Assembly (NCBI RefSeq): GCF_000428485.1
Contig: NZ_AUAA01000004.1
Span: 1-64,000 of the forward strand
Length of the DNA: 64,000 nucleotides
Direction: 5' to 3'
DNA from: Epilithonimonas tenax DSM 16811
Lineage (GTDB): Bacteria > Bacteroidota > Bacteroidia > Flavobacteriales > Weeksellaceae
The notes beneath the pieces were generated by a model that had not been told where the DNA came from, ran no database searches, and was given only the letters and a program-made list of their open reading frames with translations. The position numbers were made by a program, and so were the translations under genes. Numbering within the stretch: the first letter of the stretch is position 1; every line of letters begins with the position of its first letter. Below, one piece after another: positions 26,581 through 36,034 of the stretch.

Positions 26581-27927
26581 TTACAAATCTTCCTCTACCA
26601 AACCCTGAGGAAGATTTTTTTTGTTCTTTATCCCAAGACTTTTCAACTTCTGAGTTTGGATCATCAGATTGTCATTCCCGGAACTCAGCTGTTTGAAAGC
26701 GTCATTATAAGAATTCTTGGCCTGATCGATATTCTTCCCGATGCGCTCCAGATTATCAACAAAACCTACAAATTTATCGTACAATTTCGCACCTCTATCA
26801 GCGATTTCCATGGCATTGCGGTTCTGGTGTTCGCGTTTCCAAAGATCCTGCACCAGTTTGAGAGAAGTGATGAGATTGGTGGGACTTAATAACAAAATCC
26901 TTTTGTCATAGGCAAAATTCCAAAGATTGGGGTCGGTTTGCAAAGCCGTCATATACGCCGCTTCGCTTGGAACAAACATCATCACAAAGTCCAAAGATTT
27001 GTCAAAATCATCATAAGCTTTCTGGCTCAGCTGCAAGATGTGATTCTTCACAGACTGCAGATGCCGATTCTGTCTCATCGCGAAAACCTCAGGATCTGTT
27101 TCATCTGTCATTTCCACAAAAGCGGTGAGAGAAACCTTGCTGTCAATAATGACATTGCGGTTGTCCGGATATTTCACAACAGCATCTGGACGCATTTTCT
27201 TGCCGGAAAATTCGGAGAAAACAGCTTTGTTATTTTCGTCCCGGAGTTCGTGCTCCATAAAATATTCCTGATTCTTCCGAAGGCCAGATTTTTCCAGAAT
27301 ACTTTCCAGGATCATTTCGCCCCAGTTGCCTTGGGTTTTGCTTTCGCCTTTCAGCGCGCGGGTTAGTTTTTTGGCATCCTCCGAAATCTGCTGGTTCAGG
27401 TCTTTCAGTTCACGCACCTTTTCGCCCAAAGAAAAACGTTCTTTGGATTCCTTTTCATAAGTTTCATTCACCGTGTTTTTCAGTTCATTGATCTTTTCCT
27501 GAAACGGCTCAAGGATTAGTTTTAGCTGATTTTGATTCAGTTGCGTGAATTTTTCTGATTTTACTTCCAGAATTTGATTGGCTGTTTTCTCAAACTGAAG
27601 CCGGTTTGTTTCCTGAAGTTTTACAAAATTTTCTTTTTGATATTCTATATTTTGCTGCAGATTTTTGTAATGCGCGTTCAGTTCTGCGTTTGTGAAAAGC
27701 AGTTCTTCTTTACTTTTTTGTATAGAAGAATTTTCCTTCATCAATTCAAGGTTGTGTCGTTTGAGTTCCTCAATTTTCTGCTGATCATTAAGTTCATTCT
27801 CCTGCGCACGGATCAGTTTTTCATTCGTAACATCGAAGGTCTTTTTGCTTACGGAATTTACTTTCATCATGAGAAAAATCAAAATCCCACCCATTGCAAA
27901 TCCTAAAGCCACATATAATACTGCCAT
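26581..27927 (-). CDS. rmuC: DNA recombination protein RmuC
   Basis: 448 residues: an N-terminal membrane helix (AVLYVALGFAMGGILIFLMM), a long coiled coil (~25-170), and the RmuC nuclease-like domain (~185-400) with TQGNWGEMILESILEKSGL, RPDAVVKYPDNRNVIIDSKV and MFVPSEAAYM. The D-x-K arrangement (IDSKVS) fits the restriction-endonuclease-like fold proposed for RmuC, which limits recombination at inverted repeats in E. coli and acts in some phage defence settings. Its ATG overlaps the stop codon of ppk2 (TAATG), so the two genes are translationally coupled. Confidence 0.95.
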   Translation of the reverse strand: MAVLYVALGFAMGGILIFLMMKVNSVSKKTFDVTNEKLIRAQENELNDQQKIEELKRHNLELMKENSSIQKSKEELLFTNAELNAHYKNLQQNIEYQKENFVKLQETNRLQFEKTANQILEVKSEKFTQLNQNQLKLILEPFQEKINELKNTVNETYEKESKERFSLGEKVRELKDLNQQISEDAKKLTRALKGESKTQGNWGEMILESILEKSGLRKNQEYFMEHELRDENNKAVFSEFSGKKMRPDAVVKYPDNRNVIIDSKVSLTAFVEMTDETDPEVFAMRQNRHLQSVKNHILQLSQKAYDDFDKSLDFVMMFVPSEAAYMTALQTDPNLWNFAYDKRILLLSPTNLITSLKLVQDLWKREHQNRNAMEIADRGAKLYDKFVGFVDNLERIGKNIDQAKNSYNDAFKQLSSGNDNLMIQTQKLKSLGIKNKKNLPQGLVEEDL

Positions 27928-28805
27928 TACTTCTCGTTTTCCAGCTTGTTTTTTGAATCTAGCAAAGCCTTTTTCTCTTTTCCGGAAAGTTCTGGAAATT
28001 GTAAATCCATGGCTTCGAGTTGATCAATAATAATCTGAATCGCTGCCACCCTAGAAAACCATTTTTGGTCAGCAGGAATCACAAACCAAGGTGCAGAATC
28101 TGTAGATGTCTCTCTGATAGCCTGCTGATAAGCCATCTGGTAATCTTCCCAAAATCCTCTTTCTGTAATGTCGGCAGCAGAGAATTTCCAGTTTTTATCA
28201 TCTTCTGCAATCCTGTCAAGAAATCTTTCTTTCTGCTCTTCTTTGGAAACATTCAAGAAAATTTTAATGATTTTCGTGCCATTGTTCGCAAGGTGTTTCT
28301 CGAAGTTGCGAATGCTATCATACCTGTTCTCCCAAAACTTATCATCAAATTGCTTGACGTCTTTCCACGTGTTTTCACTGAGGTTATATTCTGGATGCAC
28401 TTTGCAGACCAAAACACTTTCGTAGTGCGACCGGTTGAATATCCCGATTTTGCCTTTTGCAGGAAGCGCAATATAATGTCGCCAGATAAAATCGTGGGCA
28501 TATTCTTTCGTGCTCGGACTTTTGAAACTGGTCACCTCGCAGCCTTGTGGATTGACGCCGCCGAAAACGTGTTCTATCAAACTGTCCTTCCCCGCAGCGT
28601 CCATTGCCTGGAGAACGATCAGTAACGACTGGCTGCCATCCGCATATAATTTTTCCTGAAGCAGGCGGAGCTTTTCTTTTTCGATTTCCAGAAGCTGTTT
28701 TGCCTCATCTTTGTTGATTGTGCCGCTGTATTTTGTTTCGTGTTTTTTGATGTCGAATTTCGAATTTTCTTTGATCAGAAAATCATCGGAGAAGTTATAA
28801 TTCAT
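27927..28805 (-). CDS. Polyphosphate kinase 2 family protein
   Basis: 292 residues. It carries the PPK2 core: Walker A-like QAMDAAGKDSLIEHVF (~66-81), GGVNPQGCEVTSFKSP, the Walker B/lid region IGIFNRSHYESVLVCKVHPE (~122-141), and WKFSAADITERGFWEDYQ. PPK2 enzymes transfer phosphate between polyphosphate and nucleotides (ADP/AMP or GDP); subclass cannot be fixed by eye. It is the first gene of a two-gene unit with rmuC, whose start overlaps its stop by one base. The functional link between polyphosphate metabolism and RmuC is not known to me. Confidence 0.92.
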   Translation of the reverse strand: MNYNFSDDFLIKENSKFDIKKHETKYSGTINKDEAKQLLEIEKEKLRLLQEKLYADGSQSLLIVLQAMDAAGKDSLIEHVFGGVNPQGCEVTSFKSPSTKEYAHDFIWRHYIALPAKGKIGIFNRSHYESVLVCKVHPEYNLSENTWKDVKQFDDKFWENRYDSIRNFEKHLANNGTKIIKIFLNVSKEEQKERFLDRIAEDDKNWKFSAADITERGFWEDYQMAYQQAIRETSTDSAPWFVIPADQKWFSRVAAIQIIIDQLEAMDLQFPELSGKEKKALLDSKNKLENEK

Positions 28806-28827
28806 AGTAATTGCTTTAATGTAAAAG

Positions 28828-28860
28828 TAAAAAAAAACCGCTCCAACAAAGGAACGGTTT
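28828..28860 (-). terminator. Terminator after the DUF1573 gene
   Basis: AAACCG-C-TCC and GGA-A-CGGTTT (28834-28843 with 28851-28860, one mismatch) form a hairpin; the A run on the low side is a T tract on the minus strand. Confidence 0.82.
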
Positions 28861-28882
28861 ATAAATATTTTTGCCTGTTCTA

Positions 28883-29380
28883 CTATTTAGCAGAAGCTTG
28901 TATTTTTTTAGCCTCCTTCTTAGCTGATTTTTTAGCATTAACAGGAACTGCTTTCGCTGTAGCAGCTGGAGATGCAACTGTTAAATTAGCTTGCTGCGCT
29001 GTAGCGGCTCCTGCTACATCCTCGACATTTCCTTTGATGTAGAGTACAGATCTGTTGTTTGTAGGGTCATTAGAATAAACTTCGATCAATTTGTTAAAAG
29101 CCCCTTTGATTCCTGTGTTGTATCCCACTTTGATCTGAGTCGTTTTCCCAGGTAAGATGGGATCTTTGCTCCACTCTGGAGTAGTACATCCGCAAGAAGG
29201 TTTTACTTCGCTGATGATAAGAGGTTTGTCACCCGTATTTTTTACTGTAAAGAATCTGTGGCCATCTGCTCCAGCTTTTACATTTCCGTAATCGAAAGTG
29301 GTTTTATCAAATGAGATTGTTTGAGCAGACGCAAAAGCAATGGCGCCTGTCATCAATAATCCTGCAAGAATCTTTTTCAT
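28883..29380 (-). CDS. Secreted DUF1573 protein
   Basis: 165 residues with a signal peptide (MKKILAGLLMTGAIAFASAQ). The Ig-like DUF1573 domain (~20-115) has the usual FDYGNVKAGADGHRFFTVKN, EVKPSCGCTTPEWSK and PILPGKTTQIKV. The C-terminal ~50 residues are Ala/Lys/Val low complexity. The family is widespread in Bacteroidota envelopes and of unknown role. It is divergent from valS and single, with its own -7 box (TAACTTTG, 29413-29420, minus strand) and terminator. Confidence 0.9.
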   Translation of the reverse strand: MKKILAGLLMTGAIAFASAQTISFDKTTFDYGNVKAGADGHRFFTVKNTGDKPLIISEVKPSCGCTTPEWSKDPILPGKTTQIKVGYNTGIKGAFNKLIEVYSNDPTNNRSVLYIKGNVEDVAGAATAQQANLTVASPAATAKAVPVNAKKSAKKEAKKIQASAK

Positions 29381-29412
29381 ATTTTTTTTGTTTTAATTAA
29401 ATTTTTGAATAA

Positions 29413-29420
29413 CAAAGTTA
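29413..29420 (-). promoter_or_regulatory. -7 element for DUF1573
   Basis: TAACTTTG on the minus strand matches TAnnTTTG, 33 bp upstream of the ATG. Confidence 0.55.
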
Positions 29421-29462
29421 TAAATAATTTGAATATGTGATGTTAATTTTTTCACATTATCT

Positions 29463-29470
29463 TATTTTTG
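29463..29470 (+). promoter_or_regulatory. -7 element for valS
   Basis: TATTTTTG matches TAnnTTTG and lies 30 bp before the ATG at 29500. It sits inside the longer frame that opens at 29437, arguing against that upstream start. Confidence 0.6.
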
Positions 29471-29499
29471 CAACTTATAAGCCAAAAATAATTTACGAC

Positions 29500-32118
29500 A
29501 TGCAGATCGCTGATAAATATAATCCACAAGAAACCGAACAAAAATGGTACGACTTCTGGTTGGAAAACAAATTTTTCCATTCAGAACCGGATGACAGACC
29601 GCCTTATACGATTGTAATTCCTCCTCCTAACGTGACGGGGATTCTTCACATGGGACATATGTTGAACAATACCATTCAGGATGTTTTGGTGAGAAGAGCG
29701 AGAATGCAGGGCTTCAATGCTTGTTGGGTTCCGGGGACGGATCATGCCTCTATTGCAACAGAAGCAAAAGTGGTTGCAAAACTGAAAGCAGAAGGCATCA
29801 GTAAAAAAGATTTGACAAGAGAGGCGTTTCTAAAACACGCTTGGGAATGGACCGATAAATACGGTGGAACAATCCTAGAGCAACTTAAAAAATTGGGATG
29901 TTCTTGCGATTGGGACAGGACGAGATTTACACTGGAAGACAATCTTTCCAAGTCGGTGATCAAGGTTTTTGTAGATCTTTATAACAAAGGACTTATCTAC
30001 AGAGGGTACAAAGTGGTGAACTGGGATCCGGAAGCTCAAACCAATATTTCTGACGAAGAGGTCATCTTCAAAGAGCAAAACGGCAAATTATACTATTTAA
30101 AATATAAAATCGAAGGAACAGAGGAATTCTTGACTGTTGCGACCACGCGCCCGGAAACCATCTTCGGCGATGTTGCCGTTTGTGTAAATCCAAATGACGA
30201 AAGATACCAACATCTAAAAGGTAAAAATGTGATCGTTCCAATCGTTGATAGGGTCGTTCCTATTATTGAGGACGATTATGTGGATATCGAATTCGGCACC
30301 GGCGCGTTGAAAATTACGCCAGCTCACGATATCAATGATTATGAAATCGGACAAAGACACGGCTTGCCAATCATAGATTCTATGGATAATGATGCGGTTC
30401 TTAATGAGCACGGCATGCATTACCAAGGCCAGGGAAGATTTACGGTAAGAAAAGATATTGCAAGAGAATTACAGCTTAAAGATCTTTTATTAAAAGCCGA
30501 AGATTACGTGAACAAAGTAGGAACCTCCGAAAGAACTGGTGCCGTAATCGAGCCGAAAATTTCTGTACAATGGTTTCTGAAAATGTCAGAAATGGCAAAG
30601 CCTGCTTTGGATGTGGTGATGGATGATAAGATCAAATTCCATCCGGAAAAATTCAAAAATACCTACCGCCACTGGATGGAGAATGTTCACGATTGGAACA
30701 TTTCACGTCAGCTTTGGTGGGGACAGCAGATTCCCGCCTTCTATTACGGAACGGGCGAAAATGAATTTGTCGTAGCAGAAAATATTGAAGATGCTTTAGT
30801 TTTAGCAAAAGATAAAACCCACAACTCAGAACTTACAACTGCAGACTTAAAACAAGACGAAGATGCGCTGGATACCTGGTTCTCATCTTGGTTATGGCCA
30901 ATGTCTGTTTTCGAAGGGATTTTGGATCCGGATAATAAAGACATCAATTATTATTATCCAACAGCGGATCTGGTTACTGGTCCGGATATTATCTTCTTCT
31001 GGGTAGCCAGAATGATTATGTCTGGTCTGGAGTACCGCAAAGAAGTACCTTTCAAGAATGTTTATTTTACAGGCATTGTAAGAGATAAGCAAAGGCGAAA
31101 AATGTCCAAGCAATTAGGAAACTCACCGGATCCAATAGAACTCATTGAAAAATATGGCGCAGACGGCGTTCGTGTAGGTAGTTTATTAAGTTCTGCCGCC
31201 GGTAATGATCTTTTGTTTGATGAAGATCTGATGTTGCAGGGAAGAAATTTTGCGACCAAAATCTGGAACGCTTACAAACTGATCCAGGGTTGGAAACGTG
31301 ATGGATCTATCAAAGCGCAAAACCACGATCTGCAAATCATCGAATGGTTCGGCGAACAACTGAATAAAACGGTTGGCGAAATCGAAGATCAGTTCTCAAA
31401 ATTTAGGATTTCTGATGGATTGCACTTGGTGTATAAACTCATTTGGGACGATTTCTGTTCTTGGTATCTGGAAGCGGTGAAACCGAATTTCGGCGAGGCA
31501 ATCAGCGAAGAAGTTTACCAGAAAACCATTGCTTACTTTGAGGAATTGATGAAACTTCTGCATCCATTTATGCCATTCTTGTCAGAGGAACTTTGGCAAT
31601 CGATTTCGGACAGAAAAATGGAGGAAGCTTTGATCATTACCCAACAGAAAAAATCTGAAAGTTACAATGAGCAAACGATCAAAGATTTTGATTTTGCTAA
31701 AGAAGTGATTTCCGGCGTTAGAAACTACCGTCAGTCAAAAGGAATTTCGCCAAGAGAATCTGTAGAAGTTTTTACCAATGCGACAGAACTGAAAGACGCT
31801 GAGGTGATTACGAAACTTTCCAATATTTCTGATATTAATTTTGGGCAGAAAACGGATAAACCGAGTTTCACTTTCTTGGTTGGTTCCAATGAATTCTCCA
31901 TACCGCTAAGCGAAAATCTTGACCTTGGTGAAGAAAAAATTAAAACCGAAGAGGAAATCAAATATCTGAAAGGTTTCCTGATCTCTGTTGATAAAAAGCT
32001 TTCCAACGACAAGTTTGTGGCCAACGCAAAACCGGAAGTTGTAGAAATCGAACGTAAAAAACAGAAAGACGCTCAGGATAAAATTGTTTTGTTAGAAGAA
32101 AAACTGAAAAGTTTATAA
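29500..32118 (+). CDS. valS: Valyl-tRNA synthetase
   Basis: 872 residues from the ATG at 29500 (MQIADKYNPQETEQKWYDFW), normal for the family. Class I signatures are PPNVTGILHMGHML (HIGH) and RRKMSKQLGNSPDP (KMSKS). The CP1 editing domain contains TTRPETIFGDVAVCVN and the anticodon-binding domain follows. The last ~65 residues are the valine-enzyme C-terminal coiled coil. It charges tRNA-Val. The stop overlaps the next gene's ATG by one base (TAATG), making DUF4241 a likely co-translated partner. Confidence 0.99.
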   Translation: MQIADKYNPQETEQKWYDFWLENKFFHSEPDDRPPYTIVIPPPNVTGILHMGHMLNNTIQDVLVRRARMQGFNACWVPGTDHASIATEAKVVAKLKAEGISKKDLTREAFLKHAWEWTDKYGGTILEQLKKLGCSCDWDRTRFTLEDNLSKSVIKVFVDLYNKGLIYRGYKVVNWDPEAQTNISDEEVIFKEQNGKLYYLKYKIEGTEEFLTVATTRPETIFGDVAVCVNPNDERYQHLKGKNVIVPIVDRVVPIIEDDYVDIEFGTGALKITPAHDINDYEIGQRHGLPIIDSMDNDAVLNEHGMHYQGQGRFTVRKDIARELQLKDLLLKAEDYVNKVGTSERTGAVIEPKISVQWFLKMSEMAKPALDVVMDDKIKFHPEKFKNTYRHWMENVHDWNISRQLWWGQQIPAFYYGTGENEFVVAENIEDALVLAKDKTHNSELTTADLKQDEDALDTWFSSWLWPMSVFEGILDPDNKDINYYYPTADLVTGPDIIFFWVARMIMSGLEYRKEVPFKNVYFTGIVRDKQRRKMSKQLGNSPDPIELIEKYGADGVRVGSLLSSAAGNDLLFDEDLMLQGRNFATKIWNAYKLIQGWKRDGSIKAQNHDLQIIEWFGEQLNKTVGEIEDQFSKFRISDGLHLVYKLIWDDFCSWYLEAVKPNFGEAISEEVYQKTIAYFEELMKLLHPFMPFLSEELWQSISDRKMEEALIITQQKKSESYNEQTIKDFDFAKEVISGVRNYRQSKGISPRESVEVFTNATELKDAEVITKLSNISDINFGQKTDKPSFTFLVGSNEFSIPLSENLDLGEEKIKTEEEIKYLKGFLISVDKKLSNDKFVANAKPEVVEIERKKQKDAQDKIVLLEEKLKSL

Positions 32119-32762
32119 TGACACACATAGAAAACATAAAAAAACTATTCTCCAAAAATTTTGTAGAAAACCCACTTCTGGAAACGTATGAAGCGGGAGA
32201 AATTTATATTTCTTCCGGTTTCATCGTCGCCAGTGATCCGCTGATCTCGCCAGATCATTCGGCTTTCCAGCAAGAGTTTCCCAAAGGTCATTTTCCGGTT
32301 CATATCTATAAAGAGACCGACTCCAATTGTGTTGCCTATTGCGAAATTGTATTTGATAAAAATCAATTGGCGGAAAACTGGAAACTGGCTTTGTGCGAAG
32401 GACAGAACCTCAAAGATCTCAAGAACGAAGAAATCTACGGTTATCTTGTAGAGTCCGGAATGGGAAGCTTTATGGACAAAGACGCTCAGAAGTCTTTGAA
32501 TCAGTTGGAAAAAGAACTGTTTGATCAAAAAGGTGATGATTTTATGGGCATCTACGAGGCCTTTTTTCATTCGCATTTTTTTGATGAAAATGGTGCAATT
32601 GATCAATTTGCAGTGCTCAAACCTTATGAGCAAAAAAGCGAAAATATGGTCGCTTTTGAAACCGGATATGGTGAAGGGTTTTATGCGTCTTATATAGGTT
32701 ATTCAAAAGATAATCAGGTTGTTAAATTAATTTCTGAATTTATAGAAATTGGTATGGATTAA
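32118..32762 (+). CDS. DUF4241 protein
   Basis: 214 residues resembling the DUF4241 family: SGFIVASDPLISPDHSAFQ, FPVHIYKETDSNCVAYCEIV and the C-terminal FETGYGEGFYASYIGYSKD. No catalytic residues are evident. Some relatives are found near toxin-immunity loci, but others are solitary housekeeping-adjacent genes. Here its start overlaps the valS stop, so expression is tied to valS. The function is unknown. Confidence 0.75.
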   Translation: MTHIENIKKLFSKNFVENPLLETYEAGEIYISSGFIVASDPLISPDHSAFQQEFPKGHFPVHIYKETDSNCVAYCEIVFDKNQLAENWKLALCEGQNLKDLKNEEIYGYLVESGMGSFMDKDAQKSLNQLEKELFDQKGDDFMGIYEAFFHSHFFDENGAIDQFAVLKPYEQKSENMVAFETGYGEGFYASYIGYSKDNQVVKLISEFIEIGMD

Positions 32763-32835
32763 ATTGTTACTTTAGCCTTTACCGAAATCGCAATGGGCGA
32801 TTCTATTTGACCTTTATAACATCGAATGTTAACCA

Positions 32836-33744
32836 ATGAAACTGAGTAATACAAAACCGCAGATAGTAGTTGTAGGAAGTTCTTCCATAGATCTGATCCT
32901 GAAAACTTCTACAATCCCAACAGCCAATAAGACTGTTCTTGCCAGAAATCTATCCAGTTTTCTGGGAGGAAAAGGTGCCAATCAAGCCATTGCCACTTCC
33001 CGCTTGGGCGCTCATACTTCGCTTGTAAGCTGTGTGGGGATGGATCCTTACGGACAGCAGGTTTTGAGGAATTTGGATGATGAGAAGGTCAATGTCACCT
33101 ATGTCTCTGAAGATGAAGACCAAGACACCGGAACAGCATATGTCACTGCATCAGATGAGGGTAATGCCATCGTGGTAATTCCAGCGGCCAATTATAATAT
33201 TTTCCCAAAAAATATAGACGAGGCCGAAAAATATCTCGCTACCGCAGATCTGATCCTCACGCAAATGGAGATTCCTGCTAAAACGGTAGAATATCTTTTC
33301 CAGAAAGCTAAAAAGCTGAATAAGAAAATCGGAATTTATGCAGCACCCGCAAGCAGACTTTCTGAAGAAATCATAGATTATGCAACCTTTATCGTAGCCA
33401 AAAGTACAGACCTGGAAATCATCTTTGGTGAGGGCAATCACGAAGATATTATCAAACACCTTCCGAATAAATTATTTGTAAGAGACGGCGCCAACAGCAC
33501 CAGTTATTTTGATGGCTCAGAAATGAAATATTTCCGTAAAAATCCAAGTACAGAAGCACACAGTATGGGATTGGGAGATGCTTTTACTTCAGGGTTTTCT
33601 ATTGCACTTCTTCACGGTAATTCTACAGAGGACTGCGTGAAATTTGGCAACGAAGTAGCTTTGAAAGCGGCAGATTACAGAGGCTCTCAGAAAGGTTTAC
33701 CCTATCTTGATGAGATGAAGGAATTGATATCCCACGCATATTAA
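32836..33744 (+). CDS. PfkB/ribokinase-family sugar kinase
   Basis: 302 residues. The first PfkB signature is in LSSFLGGKGANQAIATSRLG (~41-60), and the second, active-site one in HSMGLGDAFTSGFSIALLHG (~240-259), with the catalytic Asp in GD. The N-terminal IVVVGSSSIDL supplies the substrate-binding Asp. The layout is closest to ribokinase, phosphorylating a sugar such as ribose with ATP, but no transporter or ribose gene is nearby, so the substrate is open. It is probably a single gene. Confidence 0.88.
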   Translation: MKLSNTKPQIVVVGSSSIDLILKTSTIPTANKTVLARNLSSFLGGKGANQAIATSRLGAHTSLVSCVGMDPYGQQVLRNLDDEKVNVTYVSEDEDQDTGTAYVTASDEGNAIVVIPAANYNIFPKNIDEAEKYLATADLILTQMEIPAKTVEYLFQKAKKLNKKIGIYAAPASRLSEEIIDYATFIVAKSTDLEIIFGEGNHEDIIKHLPNKLFVRDGANSTSYFDGSEMKYFRKNPSTEAHSMGLGDAFTSGFSIALLHGNSTEDCVKFGNEVALKAADYRGSQKGLPYLDEMKELISHAY

Positions 33745-33800
33745 TACCTGAGAATACCCGGGCACAATTTTCTACTTTTACCGGAATCTAATCGCTTTTC

Positions 33801-34640
33801 ATGAAAAGTATCGATGTTTTAACCGAGGACAATTATACGCTGTCTGTGCATCTTTTTGAACCAGAATCTCCAACTCATAAATTATTGCTGATCAATTCTG
33901 CAACAGGTGTCAAACAACAGATCTATTTCTCTTTTGCCCAATTTTTCACAGCGCATGGTTTTACGGTTATTACCTATGATTACCGAGGCATCGGTCTTTC
34001 AAAACCGCAGAAAATGAAAGGCTTCCCAGCGTCTATGAGGATCTGGGGAACGGTAGATTATAAAGCCGTCACGCATTTTATTAAAACCAATTTTCCGGAG
34101 TATCAGAAATTCTGTCTCGGCCATTCTCTGGGTGCTTTGATATTAGGAATGAATGAAGATTCAAAAATGTTTGACGAATTGGTCTTTGTGGGAACTCAAA
34201 ACGCTTTTGTAGGCAATTTGAAATTCAAAACAAAAATTGAAGCCTATCTTGGCTTTGGAATCGCGCAGCCATTGACAACCAGTGTTTTGGGTTATTTTCC
34301 CGGAAATTGGTTCGGATTGGGAGAAAGTCTGCCGGCAGGAAGTGCCTACGACTGGCGCACCTTGATCCTCCATAAAAGATCAACAAACCAATTGCTGGAT
34401 AAAGTGACAGATTTCTCAAAAGACCTCACTCAAAAGGTCTTTGTGATCAGAGCAGAAGACGATGATTGGCTGACGGAGAAAGGCGTAAAATCTCTTTTGC
34501 AAAACACTTACCCGAATATGAAACCAAGCTATAGATTAATAAAAACCTCCGAATCCGAAAAAAATGAAATTGGGCATATCAATTTTTTCCGAAGTTATAA
34601 CAGGACACTATGGCATATTATTCTAAAAGAACTTAAGTAA
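33801..34640 (+). CDS. Alpha/beta hydrolase (COG4757-like)
   Basis: 279 residues with an alpha/beta-hydrolase fold. ITYDYRGIGLSKPQK follows strand 3, the nucleophile elbow is FCLGHSLGALILG (Ser near 109), and a late IRAEDDDWLTEKG provides the acid. A terminal EIGHINFFR holds the catalytic His. There is no signal peptide. The gene overlaps by one base the next gene (TAATG), pairing it with an HD-domain phosphohydrolase; the shared substrate, if any, is unknown. Confidence 0.85.
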   Translation: MKSIDVLTEDNYTLSVHLFEPESPTHKLLLINSATGVKQQIYFSFAQFFTAHGFTVITYDYRGIGLSKPQKMKGFPASMRIWGTVDYKAVTHFIKTNFPEYQKFCLGHSLGALILGMNEDSKMFDELVFVGTQNAFVGNLKFKTKIEAYLGFGIAQPLTTSVLGYFPGNWFGLGESLPAGSAYDWRTLILHKRSTNQLLDKVTDFSKDLTQKVFVIRAEDDDWLTEKGVKSLLQNTYPNMKPSYRLIKTSESEKNEIGHINFFRSYNRTLWHIILKELK

Positions 34641-35284
34641 TGAAATTGATCAACAACACAATAGAATTCGTAAAACAAAAACTCCAAGGAACAGAATCTG
34701 GTCACGACTGGTTTCACATAGAACGCGTCTGGAAAATTAGTTTGCGAATTCAGGAAAAAGAAGGTGGTGAAAAACTGGTAATAGAATTGGCGGCATTATT
34801 GCACGATATTGCCGATCCAAAATTCCATAACGGTGACGAAACGGTGGCCTCAAAAATTGTAAACCAATTTCTTACAGAGCAGAAAGTAGACCAGGAAACC
34901 ATCGCAAAGGTTGTTTTTATCATAGAAAATATGTCTTTTAAAAACCGAAATGAGGCGCCGGAAAATCTGCCTCTGGAACTAAAAATCGTTCAGGATGCTG
35001 ATCGGTTGGATGCCATTGGCGCCATTGGAATTGCAAGAACTTTTAATTTTGGAGGCTACAAAAACAACCTGATGTATCATCCGGATATAGAACCAAAACT
35101 CAATCAGTCCAAAGAAGATTATAAGAAATCAAACGGAACGACCATCAACCATTTCTACGAAAAACTCTTGCTTTTGAAAGATTTGCTCCATACAAAAACG
35201 GCCAAAGAGATCGCCGGACACAGACATCAATTGATGCTGCAATTCCTGGAAGAATTCTACAAAGAATGGAATGTGATTTTTTAA
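34640..35284 (+). CDS. HD-domain phosphohydrolase
   Basis: 214 residues. The HD motif set is visible: HDWFHIERVWKISLRI (first His), LAALLHDIADPKFH (HD pair, ~52-53) and QDADRLDAIGAIGIARTF (final Asp). This matches the YedJ/YpgQ-like group of metal-dependent phosphohydrolases; some members act on (deoxy)nucleotides. It is translationally coupled to the hydrolase upstream. Exact substrate unknown. Confidence 0.87.
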   Translation: MKLINNTIEFVKQKLQGTESGHDWFHIERVWKISLRIQEKEGGEKLVIELAALLHDIADPKFHNGDETVASKIVNQFLTEQKVDQETIAKVVFIIENMSFKNRNEAPENLPLELKIVQDADRLDAIGAIGIARTFNFGGYKNNLMYHPDIEPKLNQSKEDYKKSNGTTINHFYEKLLLLKDLLHTKTAKEIAGHRHQLMLQFLEEFYKEWNVIF

Positions 35285-35286
35285 TT

Positions 35287-35307
35287 AAAGATAAACCATT
35301 ATCTTTG
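35287..35307 (+). promoter_or_regulatory. -7 element inside a perfect palindrome, near-leaderless start
   Basis: AAAGATAA (35287-35294) and TTATCTTT (35299-35306) form a perfect inverted repeat with an ACCA spacer, and the right arm overlaps the -7 box TATCTTTG (35300-35307). The ATG at 35313 lies only 5 bp further on, about where transcription would begin. Confidence 0.55.
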
Positions 35308-35312
35308 TTTCA

Positions 35313-35909
35313 ATGTTGATCATTCTCCTATTAATTTTTCTCATCATTGCACTATTTCTCTCCGCCGTTCGCAGAGAAAAATGGAACTTTTGGAACAAAC
35401 TTGTCCGCACTATGATTACCATTTCTGCGGCGGCTTACTTTTCATTTTGGTTTATAGAGAAGAGTGTTTCTCAGTTTTTGGAAAATTCTTTGGCCATACA
35501 GGTGATCAATTATTTACCTCAGCCTATTGATTTTTACATCATCAGGATCCAGGATGAGGCTCCTGATAATCAGAAGTTCAGTTCCAAACACCTTGGTCAG
35601 ATTCGCCCAGAATATTTCCGTATCGAGTATCTTAATATGCAAAAATCCAGTGAGTTTTGGGTTGTAGGTTACATCGGAAAGGGTAAGTTGGTTTACTTTT
35701 CACAGATAGCTGTTCCCAACAAAAATGAAGACAAGATCATAGAAGTTCGTAACTATATCAACCACAGTTTAAAACTTTCTGCCATTGCCTCCGAAAAGGT
35801 AGAAAACCTGAAGTATGAGAATATCAAGCTCAGCATTTGGGTCACTTTGGATCTGTTGTTGATTTTTCTCAATGCGGTTTTGCTCTTCAGAAGCAACAAA
35901 AAAAAGTAG
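35313..35909 (+). CDS. Membrane protein of unknown function
   Basis: 198 residues, not recognised. Two N-terminal transmembrane segments (~2-19 and ~34-53), a soluble central part (~60-165, predicted periplasmic or cytoplasmic alpha/beta), and a C-terminal segment (~173-192, VTLDLLLIFLNAVLLF) followed by SNKKK. No catalytic motif is visible. The middle contains PQPIDFYIIRIQDEAPDNQ and FWVVGYIGKGKL. It has its own promoter with an overlapping palindrome. Confidence 0.8.
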   Translation: MLIILLLIFLIIALFLSAVRREKWNFWNKLVRTMITISAAAYFSFWFIEKSVSQFLENSLAIQVINYLPQPIDFYIIRIQDEAPDNQKFSSKHLGQIRPEYFRIEYLNMQKSSEFWVVGYIGKGKLVYFSQIAVPNKNEDKIIEVRNYINHSLKLSAIASEKVENLKYENIKLSIWVTLDLLLIFLNAVLLFRSNKKK

Positions 35910-35958
35910 AATTATTTTCGCTTCACCAAACCAACCGTCTCAATAATTAAGGCAGTTT

Positions 35959-36034
35959 TTCCGCCTTCCGTTCCCAATCTTTTTTCCAGCGCTGCTCCAG
36001 CCACAAAAAAGGATTTCCACTCAAGTTGGGCTGC
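35959..36034 (+). repeat. Dispersed intergenic repeat, family A copy 2
   Basis: A shorter, more divergent unit with the shared layout: CCGCCTTCCG then AATCTTTTTT, a ~15-bp centre, AAAAAAGGATTTCC and GGGCTGC. It lies in the 375-bp gap between the membrane protein and the aldehyde dehydrogenase, which otherwise contains only the promoter at 36202-36230. Confidence 0.65.
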
